A stretch of DNA of 64,000 nt from Marasmius tenuissimus. Lineage: Eukaryota; Basidiomycota; Agaricomycetes; Agaricales; Marasmiaceae. Under the pieces are notes generated by a model. It saw nothing but the letters and a program-made list of their open reading frames with translations, ran no database searches and was not told the DNA's origin. The position numbers and the translations under genes are program-made. The stretch is from the NCBI GenBank assembly GCA_029532415.1, contig JAQOTA010000050.1, positions 6,324,001 to 6,388,000 of the forward strand, in the 5' to 3' direction. Shown one piece after another: positions 1-10,566 of this stretch (its first letter is position 1; every line of letters begins with the position of its first letter).

Positions 1-35
1 GACGCTGTTCTCTTCTAACACCTCTTCGTGCTTAG

Positions 36-1075
36 AATCAGTCAGATCATGACCCAGGTCCCGTGGCTTTCCCACTTTGTCAGGTTCATACCTGCCATAT
101 CCCGGAACGAAATTCGTTTGAGAGATTTCAGTGTCAATTGGTGTACTCGCAGGATCCAAAATGGCGCGGAAAAGAAGGATTTGTGGTATCACCTGGTTCG
201 TAAATTTCAACGTTACGCATGTACACAGAGCGTAGACTCACATGGATTTTGGCTAACTCAGACCGACGAAGCGGGCCATGAGAAAGTCAAACCAACTTCA
301 GCTGTCGTAGCCAGTGATAGTGCATTGGCAATCGTCGCAGGCTCGGATACGACGTCAACAGCCATGAGTCATGACAAACCTATTCTGGTGTCTGATGGCA
401 CATCCTACCGTGTACAAACAGCTTCAAGAAGAGGTCGACAGAGAGTATCCGGCGGGTATTGACCCATTGGTAGACACTTCGAGGTTCGGGAACATGAAGT
501 TCCTGAATGCCTGTCTGTAAGTCACGATCTTGATGACGCATAAAAAAGCTTGAGACTCACCAGCCTCTTTGCAGGAATGAATCCCTTCGACTATTTCCCC
601 CAGTACCCACCAATGGCCCCCGTGTAGTCACCGAAGGGAGTGGAGGGAGGGTTATTTCCGGACAGTGAGTGTCTTCTACAAAATCATCCCCCGTCGCTAT
701 TCCTTATACATCTCTAGCTTCATCCCCGAAGGCACTCAAGTTCTCGTTCCACCATACGTTGTTCATCGCAGCCCAGAGAACTTTTCCCCTAGCCCAGATG
801 CCTTCGTACCAGATCGATGGGTGTCAGATACACGAGACGCCCGGGAAAGGATTCAGAGAGCGGATCCTTTCATTCCGTTCTCATATGGTCCGACAAACTG
901 TGTAGGAAAGAACCTAGCCAGGCTCGAAATACTCATGGTCGTCACCATGTTGGTGCAAAAGTTCCAGTTTGAATTCGCAAAAGCTTTCGATTGGAAGGAG
1001 TGGCCGAATAAGCAGACTGACGTCCTTATAATTTTGAGCGAGCCTTTGAAGGTGAATTTAAAGGCTCGAGCGTAG
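36..1075 (+). pseudogene. Cytochrome P450, 3' half, frameshifted paralogue
   Basis: This is the C-terminal half of a haem-thiolate monooxygenase; the 5' half lies beyond the window edge. Exons 36-195, 262-516, 575-664 and 718-1075 match exons 7-10 of the intact P450 at 6860-9059 in order, phase and almost in length (160/160, 255/248, 90/90, 358/367 nt). Visible motifs are the I-helix AGSDTTSTA, the K-helix ESLR (ExxR) and the haem loop FSYGPTNCVGKN with its Cys ligand. The second exon carries exactly 7 extra bases (about 364-373, a partial duplication around ATGAGTCATGA). These shift the frame straight after the I-helix, so the reading frame closes at 462. A frameshifted pseudogene is most likely; a sequencing error is the alternative. 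It is a tandem paralogue of the downstream gene on the same strand. Confidence 0.85.
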
Positions 1076-1435
1076 AATTGCAACGATTACTGCATCCAAC
1101 AACCAAGATGATCGATATACGAATCAATATGCGAGGATAGCCATATATCATGGACATACTGACCGCTAGATATTCTCCTGACGTACTCGTTTCCATCTTT
1201 ATAATGAAAACATCGGAATTTCTTGCTTGACATCGCCTCCAGGCCTTCCATAGTTATTCATCTTCCTCCGAGTCGGCCCCTTCACGCCCCTTTAAGGATA
1301 TTGAAGAACTACCCTTGCAAGGCCAGTTTCGATGAAAGAAAACTGATCTAGGTCTCATCTTGAGGTAAAATTGACCCTTTGGTGAGTCGGACGATGAGTC
1401 TTTCCGAGAGAGATGGCCTTGGTCAGCGTTTATCG
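1076..1435. other. Intergenic stretch after P450 fragment
   Basis: No supported gene. It is AT-rich 3' flank of the P450 fragment leading into the repeat block. Confidence 0.5.
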
Positions 1436-2437
1436 ATGATTCCCGCTACTGACGTAAGGAAGTAGAAGGGTATTTCCCGCTACTGATGTAATCAGTAGAA
1501 GGGTTTTATCCGAACCTCAAAACCGCAAACAAAACCGAAAACGTGACCCATAGGCGCCCAACAGGCGCTCAACACGTGAAAACGTCGTGACTTTTTCCAA
1601 CCGCCATTTTTGTCCAACGGAAAGTGCACTGAGAGTCGAAGAATGACACACAGCATACAGTCTCTATATGACCGATTTGATCCGCGTGTGATCTGGACAC
1701 TGAGTCAAGTCGCCCGCTATGAATCTTTCGTCTTTTACTCTTTCTCACTGTAACCTGTCCGAGTCACATCGATGTCGTGGGAAGTTTTGGGGAAGTTGTT
1801 TGGTTTCGCGCAAGTCGGATATATTACGAGCTCAGTCCCGCAAGGAAGACATCTATCCATCTAGTTCATGGCTCAGCTCACTCAGTTGACGAAGAGGAGA
1901 ATTCTTCATCAAAGGCAATTAAAAAAGCTCCTCTCAAATCTCCCAGGCGAGGAGCTCTATAAAGATTTCTACGTCTTGACTCCAGCCTGAGTCAATACCT
2001 GGTTAGTGACTCGAGCCCAAATTGAACCAGTTTGGGTGGTGCCAATGCAGGCCGTAAGCTATCATGCTAAGGGAGTGGGTCTGACGAGTGTCGGAGTGGT
2101 TTACAGTGACTCAAGTAGATATATGGTTTCAAATTTGAACCTTCTCCGACTCAATGATGACTGGTCCGGCGGGAGTCCCCCTACGAGGAGCTGGCCACAG
2201 GCCGAGTGACGAATAGGGGCGAGGAGCCTCGATTTTGTGGCCGAACTCGCGTGTTATGCAACAGAAAATTGAATTCCTGGTTCAGAGAGGTGATAAGTGT
2301 AAATTGATTGGCTATGCTGGATACTCTACCTGGGATTCAGAGTATCTGACATTGAGTTCCAAGTCAATTTAAGACCGACCAGAACTGCAAACAAAGTGGG
2401 TAATCCTGGGACTGCCCTTAGTACTCAGTACTCAGTA
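1436..2437. repeat. Diverged repeat element with CCCGCTACTGA / TCAGTAGCGGG ends
   Basis: It starts with two adjacent copies of a roughly 32-bp motif (CCCGCTACTGAYGTAA...GTAGAAGGG, from about 1440 and 1473). It ends in three AGTACTC repeats and TCAGTAGCGGG near 2438-2448, the reverse complement of its left end. The interior has GGCGC motifs around 1550-1575 and a GAGGAGC...GGCC...CGAG stretch near 2190-2235, resembling an older copy of the repeats at 2438-4030. No convincing ORF. I infer a non-autonomous mobile element or its remnant. Confidence 0.55.
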
Positions 2438-3260
2438 CTCAGTAGCGGGCCATGCCGCGAAAGTCGGCGTCTAGTAAATTCCCGCTACTGACGTAAGGAA
2501 GTAGAAGGGTATTTACCATGGTGAAAAAAAAAAGCTCGCTTCGTGAGAATTCTGCCTTTTGGCGCCCAAAACGTGACCAACAGACGCCGTTCATCCTCGA
2601 AAGCGCCGTCCAAGCGCCATAACACTCAAATCTAGCGCCATCCATACAAATTTAAGCGCTACTCCGTACTGAATTTCTCTCGATGCAAGGGGGGAAGAAT
2701 GACAGCTCGCCCATTCAGTCGGTGAGGCTTGGCGCGACAAAAATTGGCGCCATGTCAGCCCGTTAAGCGCCATGTCAATCTTTTAAGCGCCGCTCATGCT
2801 GTTTATAAGCGCTGTCCCTCGCTGTCCTGGACGACTCTGCCACAGCGCAGCTTTCTGTTGGGTCTTCTTAAGCACTCAGAAGCTGCTACTCGGACCAAGA
2901 TTCAGCATGATGATAACCATCATGCACCTCTCAAGCACAGCGTCTTCGAGAGCCGTTAGAGACTCCAATTTTAACTTTGGGTAATTACGAGGAGCCGGCC
3001 AAAGGCCGGGCGACGAGTAATGCTCTCTGTTAGCATTCGTACTCAACATCTGACTAGCATGTTCATGAGTGTATCCGACTCATCACAGTACCAAAAAACA
3101 GGCACAATATCAATGGAGTTGCTTCCAAAACCCTCAGGAGTCAGGCCTGGGCCCTGTACTATAAGCTGTATGGTAAATCCATGATCTGTATCCCAATTTG
3201 AGTCTTCCATAGGATTGTAAACCGTTATTTGAGGCCTTGCTACAGTACAGTCATTGACAT
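2438..3260. repeat. Tandem repeat unit 1 (about 0.8 kb)
   Basis: This unit is nearly identical to the following unit at 3261-4030. Both run from TCAGTAGCGGGCC through an A10 tract, an array of AAGCGCC-like motifs and a shared tail ending TACAGTACAGTCATTGACAT. Unit 1 additionally carries a CCCGCTACTGACGTAAGG end-like motif near 2480, and one extra block of about 21 bp containing TAGCGCCAT. The short reading frames inside it are shared by both copies but show no domain or codon signal, so I do not call them genes. Confidence 0.8.
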
Positions 3261-4030
3261 TTCAGTAGCGGGCCGTGCCGCGTAAGGCGGCGACCAAGGT
3301 TATTACCATGGCGAAAAAAAAAAGCTCGCTTCGTGAGAATTCTGCCTTTTGGCGCCCAAAACGTGACCAACAGACGCCGTTCATCCTCGGAAGCGCCGTC
3401 CAAGCGCCATCCATACAAATTTAAGCGCTACTCCGTACTGAATTTTCTCTCGATGCAAGGGGGGAAGAATGACATGTCGCCCATTCAGTCGGTGAGGCTT
3501 GGCGCGACAAAAATTGGCGCCATGTCAGCCCGTTAAGCGCCATGTCAATCTTTTAAGCGCCGCTCAAGCCGTTTATAAGCGCTGTCCCTCGCTGTCCTGG
3601 ACGACTCTGCCACAGCGCAGCTTTCTGTTGGGTCTTCTTAAGCACTCAGAAGCTGCTACTCAGACCAAGATTCAGCATGATGATTACCATCATGCACCTC
3701 TCAAGCACAGCGTCTTCGAGAGCCATTAGAGACTCCAATTTTAACTTTGGGTAATTACGAGGAGCCGGCCAAAGGCCGGGCGACGAGTAATGCTCTCTGT
3801 TAGCATTCGTACTCAACATCTGACTAGCATGTTCATGAGTGTATCCGACTCATCGCAGTACCAAAAAACAGGCACAATGTCAATGGAGTTGCTTCCAAAG
3901 CCCTCAGGAGTCAGGCCTGGGCCTTGTACTATAAGCTATATGGTAAATCCATGATCTGTATCCCAATTTGAGTCTTCCATAGGGTTGTAAACCGTTATTT
4001 GAGGCCTTGCTACAGTACAGTCATTGACAT
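3261..4030. repeat. Tandem repeat unit 2 (about 0.77 kb)
   Basis: Second copy of the 2438-3260 unit, with only scattered substitutions and the loss of one roughly 21-bp sub-repeat. The start of a third copy (TTCAGTAGCGGGCCGTGCCG, 4031-4050) follows at once and then diverges near 4070. The arrangement indicates a recent head-to-tail duplication. Confidence 0.8.
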
Positions 4031-4860
4031 TTCAGTAGCGGGCCGTGCCGCGTAAGGCGGCAACCAAGGTTATGGTCATGGTGGTGGAAAGCAACAGGTA
4101 AGCGCCTGTAAGCGCCCATCGACGCTGGTGACATCTGGTAGTCACGATTGGTGACATGCCACTCTTGTTCTCATACCACCACCGTCTTGTTTGGGTTGAT
4201 ATGGTGGTTCATCCGTTCTCACCGCTCTTGCCCAGAGCTCTCGAACCGCCAGTCAACTCGACTTCTACTCAATCCGATCACATCGTACGAGATTAGGTGG
4301 CTACATAACGGCCTAAACGATTCAAGCTCCACGACACGCAGACCAGCCCTGACTCGGCTCACTCGATTTGACTGTCTGTGCGTGCGAAGGGCCTGGGTTT
4401 CTTACATGACACATCTATCTATCATCAAGGTCAGATAATGCCAGTATGCTGACTGAAGGGAAAGAACGAGGTACAGCGAGCCTACCCTCGAGAGCCTTGC
4501 TACACTGATGTTTCCGCTTATGCTTGCTAGTAGGTCCTGATTTCTGAGAGAGACATACAGACAGAATGGGAGATAACCGAAACATCGTGAGCAAGGCTTC
4601 TTTGCGGGAACGTTTACCGAGGTTTGACCGCGGGTATAGTGCTTCACACCTTCGATTTTTGCCACCGCTCGTATGGTGTATTGCTGACTCCCATCTCCCT
4701 AGTTTTCACAGAATGAAGTTCCGCTCGTACGATTCGGAGGAATGTCAAACGAAAGCGAGCCTATCGACGAGATCTTTCTCTCGATTTCTTTCGTAGTCCC
4801 TACGAAATGAAAACGTTCATAATCTTAACATGAGGCAGACACTCGTGTCCATTCACGGCA
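4031..4860. other. Intergenic stretch, third repeat remnant then unique DNA
   Basis: It begins with about 40 bp of the repeat unit start. It then carries a G/T-rich stretch with two more AAGCGCC motifs (about 4098-4120) and unique sequence. The short reading frames overlap on both strands with no recognisable protein, so no gene is called. Confidence 0.4.
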
Positions 4861-4864
4861 GTGA

Positions 4865-4871
4865 TATATAA
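4865..4871 (+). promoter_or_regulatory. TATA box of the nucleotidyltransferase-fold gene
   Basis: TATATAA lies 35 nt before the ATG at 4906. It supports the 4906 start over the upstream in-frame GTG at 4861. Confidence 0.5.
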
Positions 4872-4905
4872 CCCCCCTTCATTTCGCCTTCCACGTTTCC
4901 CCATT

Positions 4906-5958
4906 ATGCCTTCTCTTCTTCGTGCTTGCTGTGCTGCTGGACCAGTACCACCATTCAACGAACGTCCCCGCTCAGACACTCCTTTCACTTATGCCGAAAT
5001 CTTTGACGTCGTTTGTGCCGCATCTATCGCTGCTCAGAAGGCAGGCTACGGTTGCTATCTCTTCGGTAGCGCAGCAGCTTACTTTACCTGTCCCAATCAT
5101 CGAACTCCCGAAGACATCGATCTCGCCATTTTTCGTCTCTCAGCTACAGGTCGGCCTACCCGCGCAGTCATCGATGCTGAGCAGGTCAAAGTCGACATAC
5201 AACGACAGGATCCGCACTTCTACCGGGTCGTTGCTGCAGAACCAGGTGCGACACATACAGCATTCTGGTTCTCGTTCTCAAATGACCCCCAGGGTCCCGC
5301 CTTTACAACGTCGATCAGAGTCGACGTCGTGCCGGCTGGAAGCGACGACCTGAAGCTGCCCCTAGTCCCTTGGAGTAAGCTCATGTGGACCTTCCAACCT
5401 CCTACCCGCTACCGAGGATTCTTCATCATGCCTCCTCTCGCCCTGCTCCTCACGAAGCTGCAAGGCTGGCACAATAACAATATCTCCCACGAGTCCACAC
5501 TCCAAGGGAAGACGACCACCGATATCATCGATATTCGGGCGATCCTCGAGGAGGTCGTCAAAATACAGCAGACCCTGCGTGCTAGGAACCAAAGTTGGTT
5601 CCCCCCTTGGTTCGTCGAACAGGGCGAGAAGCACGCGAAGGAATTTCTGGTTTCTAATCCGAGCCTCAGTCATGATGCGGCAGAGCTCAGACGTTGGGTC
5701 CATTCAGGATTGATTGACGGTTTGCAGGGTCTCGAGATTCAACGAAAGTCGGCCAAAGCAGTCAACCTCGTTCGTTACATCCAGAATTATCTTGACACGA
5801 ACTTCGAAGACGATGCAGACGCAGGACCTGCGAGGGAGTACTTGATTGATTTTTTGACGGAATCCAGCCGATTTCCAGGTCCTGCGGCCAGCCTACCAAT
5901 GGCCTCGACCAGGAGTCTCACGACAGGAGTACGTACTTGGACTATGTATTTACCATAA
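4906..5958 (+). CDS. Nucleotidyltransferase-fold protein (fungal, uncharacterised)
   Basis: A single open frame of 350 aa from the ATG at 4906. Residues near 50-75 carry a GS motif (YLFGSAAAYF) followed by PEDIDLAI, and a third acidic site lies in SIRVDVVPAG. This GS...(E)DxD...D arrangement is that of the polymerase-beta / nucleotidyltransferase superfamily. A helical C-terminal half follows (LLLTKLQGW, then DIIDIRAILEEV). Fungi have many such stand-alone NTase-like proteins whose substrates are unknown, so no reaction is assigned. The 3' end contains GTACGT near 5931, so the last residues may be spliced differently. It stands alone between the repeat block and the P450 gene. Confidence 0.7.
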   Translation: MPSLLRACCAAGPVPPFNERPRSDTPFTYAEIFDVVCAASIAAQKAGYGCYLFGSAAAYFTCPNHRTPEDIDLAIFRLSATGRPTRAVIDAEQVKVDIQRQDPHFYRVVAAEPGATHTAFWFSFSNDPQGPAFTTSIRVDVVPAGSDDLKLPLVPWSKLMWTFQPPTRYRGFFIMPPLALLLTKLQGWHNNNISHESTLQGKTTTDIIDIRAILEEVVKIQQTLRARNQSWFPPWFVEQGEKHAKEFLVSNPSLSHDAAELRRWVHSGLIDGLQGLEIQRKSAKAVNLVRYIQNYLDTNFEDDADAGPAREYLIDFLTESSRFPGPAASLPMASTRSLTTGVRTWTMYLP

Positions 5959-6815
5959 ATCGAAGCCCTTCGGCCCTAATAGATAGTAATTTTAGCCATC
6001 GTGGAATCTCGTACTCATTGCTGTGTATACTGTGCCATTACTTGACTTTGACTTGACTTCGAGTCTCGGGCCGGCACCAAGCAGCGCTTCTTGAAATGTT
6101 GATAACCTTTAGCAATAGACGGAGGTCTAGAATTGTGTCAATTAATAGATGTACGCCATATGGAAAAATATTCGCCTTCTCAAAACACTGATTATCTAGA
6201 TGCCAATGGCAGAATGTAAACAGAACTGGCTGAATGGGGCTCACGAGGGTAACTGAGCTCTGGGGTTAACTAGCATACGCGTGACGCCACTTTGATGCAC
6301 CAAGCCCACCAAGATCTCACTTGGTCTCCACCGTGGTGACCTCAGAGGCTCCGATCTCGCGGGAAGCTTGAAGTAGAAGACGGATTATCTCGACGTAACC
6401 ACACGACCCTGTGCTTGGCCAACCCCTCTTACCAACATGGGCGCCTCGGTTACTTACCCTCCGAGGTTTGTTGAGGATTTATCTTTCCACGCCCTCATTG
6501 AAGACACGGAATCAAGAGCCCAAGCCATATGCCCATTGAGTTAGTCGGAAAACGCCGGTTCGGACAGGAACTGCCTTGGGTTCAGCGTCGCGCCGCCAAA
6601 CTATTTAAATGCAGGGGCCAGCGCTGCTCTACTCTGCCCCCCGAGTTTCAAACTCTTCTTTTCTGCGATTTTCGGGTTGTGAACCCTAAGAAACGCGACT
6701 CTTATAAGATTGTATTCGTCAGCCCGACTCGGCAAACCCGAGCTCAGAGTAGTGTCCTCCACTCAAGTATTGTGTGACCGTGCTGCCCGCAGGCGACCCT
6801 TGGTTGGTTCTGGGA
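5959..6815. other. Intergenic region before P450
   Basis: No supported gene. It is the 5' flank of the P450 gene, ending in its TATA box. Confidence 0.5.
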
Positions 6816-6822
6816 TATATAA
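6816..6822 (+). promoter_or_regulatory. TATA box of P450 gene
   Basis: TATATAA, 38 nt before the ATG at 6860. Confidence 0.5.
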
Positions 6823-6859
6823 GCATAAGCACTGTCTGACGCCCTGGGTCCCTCTCAAG

Positions 6860-9059
6860 ATGTCCTACTTTTTGCGTGTTCTCACTGCAGCTGCTGCGCT
6901 GGGCGTGGTGCGTGTTCCCCTACTGACATCAACTTGGCTCCCGCTCATACAATAGTACCCACAACTTCGCGATTGCTCTTGCAGGTAAACCACCTGTATC
7001 TCAGGAAATATGAGCCAGTACGAACGGCAATCACACAGACCGCGGTTATTCTCCTCCTAGAACCCACCCTCCTTCTTCTTATTTTCCGTCAATACGCTTC
7101 GTTCGAGATCTCACCTTCTCGATTAACCTTAGCGACTCTCGTCTTCTTTACCTCGTTGACGACTTCAATTGTCGCTTATCGGCTCTCGCCGTTTCATCCC
7201 CTTGCAAAAGTCCCAGGACCTCTAATTTTCAGGATCTCGAAGCTTTGGAATCTATACTTGGCTTGGACAGGCCGTCAGCACATCGCGTTGAAAGCACTGC
7301 ATGATCAATACGGCCCTATTGTTCGTACAGGTACGTCGTAGAAGAGCAAGTCCACATCGGAATCATCATCTTGAGCGCATCATCTATCTAGGGCCGAATG
7401 ACATTTCCGTGATTGACTCCGAGTCAGTGAAATCGGTTATGGGAACAGACGGTTTGGGGAAAGGTCCTGGTCAGTAGTCCTGTACAACTCCTCCAGTTGG
7501 TGAATTCTCACCGAAAAGCATAAATTCCAGGTTACCTTAACTTTAAGCGCGTACACGAACCATATCCCCTTATTGCGATGCCGGCGAGCGAGGCTCGTAC
7601 GGACCGGCGTCGAGTCTGGAGTAGGGGGTTTACAACGGAGGCTGTGAAGGAATACCAGGAGATTATAGTCGACAAAGCCACACAACTAGCGGAGGGATTG
7701 AGCGCGCGGACCAAGTCAGAAGTAGACCTCGGGCAGTGGTTGGGCTTCTTCGCGTATGCGTCCCGCATTATATTCGAAAAAAAACCCCTAACTGACACAA
7801 CACAATGTAGATTTGATTTCATGGCGGAGATGATGTGAGTACTTACATACCTTACTTGTCTTGAAACATTGTTCTGACTTGGCCCTGCAGGTTCGGTGGG
7901 GGCTCCGAGATGCTGAAAGACGGTAAAGACAATGGAGCTATGGAGGTCATCCGTAAGGGAATGGGGTACGTGAAGATTATCATTCTGAGGCTACCCTGTG
8001 ACACCCGCTTTCATAGGATCACTCAAACCATCACCCACATCCCATGGTTCTCTTATGTCGCCAAGCTTATCCCAGCCATCTCCGAGAACGGAAATCGGTT
8101 GAGAGGGTTCGGTGTTGAGTGGTGCACTCGACGGATCCAAAACGGCGCAGAAAAAAAGGATTTGTGGTATCACTTGGTCCGTTGCAATACAAGAAACGAG
8201 AATTGCGGACTTACGAGCGCTTTCATCCCTTCCAGACCGACGAAGCGGGCCACGAGAAAGTCAAGCCAACCACAGCTGTCGTGGCCAGTGACAGTGTGCT
8301 GGCCATCGTCGCAGGCTCGGACACGACGTCTACAGCTATGGCAAACCTCTTTTGGTGCTTGATGGCACATCCGGACACCTATGAACGCCTGCGAGAAGAG
8401 GTCGATAGGGAATATCCAGCGGGTATTGACCCGTTGCTCGATACCTCTAGATTTGGGAACATGAAGTACCTGACAGCGTGTCTGTAAGTTGACTTTGAGA
8501 GTCAATGACTCGTGATAAATCATAACTCACGAGTGTCCCCGCAGAAACGAGACTCTTCGACTTCTACCGCCCGTACCAACTAATGGCCCTCGTGTTGTTC
8601 ATAAAGGAAGTGGAGGGAGAGTGATTTCTGGATAGTAAGTAATTCAAAATCGGTGACTACAGATTTTCCTCACAGATAATCGACTAATCCAGCTACATCC
8701 CCGAAAACACTCAAGTATTTGTTCCGCCTTACGTCGTCCACCGTAATCCGGAAAGTTTCTCTCCTAGCCCGGACGCGTTCATACCGGAGCGGTGGTTATC
8801 GGAAACAAAAGACTCCATCCCAGGAGGCGAGAGAGTTTTGAAAGCGGACGCCTTTATTCCCTTTTCATATGGGCCTACCAATTGCATTGGGAAGAATCTG
8901 GCTAAGCTTGAGATGATGATGGTCATCACGATGCTCGTGCAGAAGTTTGAGTTCAGATTCGCGGAGGGTTTCGATTGGAGAAGATGGGGGAATGAACACA
9001 TCGACGTCTTTGTGACGATGAATGAACCGCTGAAGGTGAATGTCAAGCCCAGGTCATAA
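6860..9059 (+). CDS. Cytochrome P450 monooxygenase, complete (10 exons, 536 aa)
   Basis: Exons: 6860-6907, 6985-7330, 7392-7469, 7531-7753, 7811-7834, 7891-7965, 8017-8176, 8236-8483, 8545-8634, 8693-9059. All introns are GT-AG and phases close to 536 codons plus stop. The protein has a hydrophobic N-terminal membrane anchor (several segments within residues 1-75), then the proline-rich hinge KVPGPL. The I-helix AGSDTTSTA, K-helix ETLR (ExxR), a PERW meander motif and the haem loop FSYGPTNCIGKN with its Cys thiolate ligand follow. Length and motifs fit a microsomal group-I fungal P450 that would use a P450 reductase at the ER. The substrate cannot be told. Exon 5 is only 24 nt. A damaged paralogue lies upstream at 36-1075. 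The exon 4 donor (GTATGC at 7754) was chosen over readthrough because it gives a continuous FFAFDFMAEM segment. Confidence 0.92.
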
Positions 9060-10566
9060 CTTCCCTCGAACGGACGCTGTTTGCTACCTTTTTGAGGAGT
9101 ATTTATATCAATTCAAGTAGGTGCTCGATAATAAACACGCTAATTCGAACGAAGGTCAGTAGACAGAGAGCGGTTGAAATTATAGTACTTACCTGTGTCA
9201 TTGTCCTAATTGTCCCTCAGGCCGCCGAAATCGTTTTCCTTCATTCCTTTCAAGTTCCAGTTCCCCCCCCCCACGCTTAGACGCGCTTTATATGATCTGC
9301 ATTGTGTTAAATTCTGAGAGACATATCAATAATTTGAATTTGAAAGATCCGCTCTTTATCACGGTACATAGTTTTTGTGAAAAACAATTTTCGGCGAGCG
9401 TCGTGGATGATGGTGGTTCAAAGCAAAAGGCAAGCACCCGTTGACGACGTCTCAGTTGATGACTTCAACAGGTGATTTGAACTCTCTTGACGGAGACGTG
9501 GCGAATCGCGTCGGATTCTCCTTGCGATCCCTCAGAATTCTTGGCATCTAAATTAAGACCTGAACTTTGGTTATCATTTTCTCCGAAAAATCGTTTCGTG
9601 ATGCATGGCCTCAGTCGACACTGGATATGACTTCAACGGGCCTCATAACAGTGTCCTCGGACCTCGCGAAATTTTATACAATATCTACCACACAAGACTA
9701 TCTCTTTCAAGGGGCCGCTGTATGCAACGACACCCTGTCGCCGTAAGGTACCAACTCTCAATTTACTCACTCACTACACTCGTTGACTCGAGTCCTGGTA
9801 CATACCTTCCCAGAACGCGACCCCACCCTGTCGACTCAAGACGGACACAAGCCCCGAAGACCCCCAAATACCACCAGACTTGAGATCCGCTGACGCGCAT
9901 TGCGGTCCAGGGACCAAAGCCACTGTAGTACAGGTATAAGAACAGCAGTCTTCGACTCGAGATCTCAAAAATCGAGTCAAAGTCATCGTTGCTCTTGCAG
10001 TCAGCGTGGTGCGTCTTATCAGTCATTGAAAACTTGAAGCCGTCATCTTCTCGATAACCTGGGTTGCCCTTTAACTTTCCATGTCCGGCTCAGAATATGA
10101 TGTGTGTCCTCGTTACGACGCATCCTTCACGAGTGGCTGACACCCTTGAATTTCGATGTCAGCCTCGCGAAATGGAAACGTCGTTCGCCAGCCGCCAAAC
10201 TTATTGCGCTGCTTCACGTTGCAAGAGGTTTATTGACTGTAGTTACGCGGCACAGCCCGTCATGTGCGGATGTAACGGTGGTAGTGAGACTAAATGGGGG
10301 GCCCAATGGAGAGTAAGTCCACTTAGTAGTCAATAAACTCATTCGGCTGACATGGATTTGAAAAAAAACCAGCTTTTTGTTACCGCATCATAGAGCGTCA
10401 CTTGAGGTTTCGTAGTGGTCAAGGCAATCAGCATACACGGAGTTAATCGCGGTCAGTCTCAAGGCACAAGAATCTTCACCGAATCAGCGGTTTTGAACTA
10501 CGTATAGAGTTTTGTGTACAACATTTGTATACAACACATGGGTGAACAAACGAGCATGTATAGGTG
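9060..10566. other. Intergenic region between P450 and F-box gene
   Basis: No supported gene. Around 9410-9460 (ATGGTGGTTCAAAGCAAAAGGCAAGC...) there is faint similarity to the sequence at 4078-4120. Two short overlapping frames at 10064-10336 have no recognisable domain. Confidence 0.4.

Noticed and set aside
2729..3729. Repeated 76-aa frames in the two tandem units (2729-2959, 3499-3729)
   Set aside because: They are shared only because the DNA is duplicated; no domain, no promoter, and they run through the GCGCC motif array.
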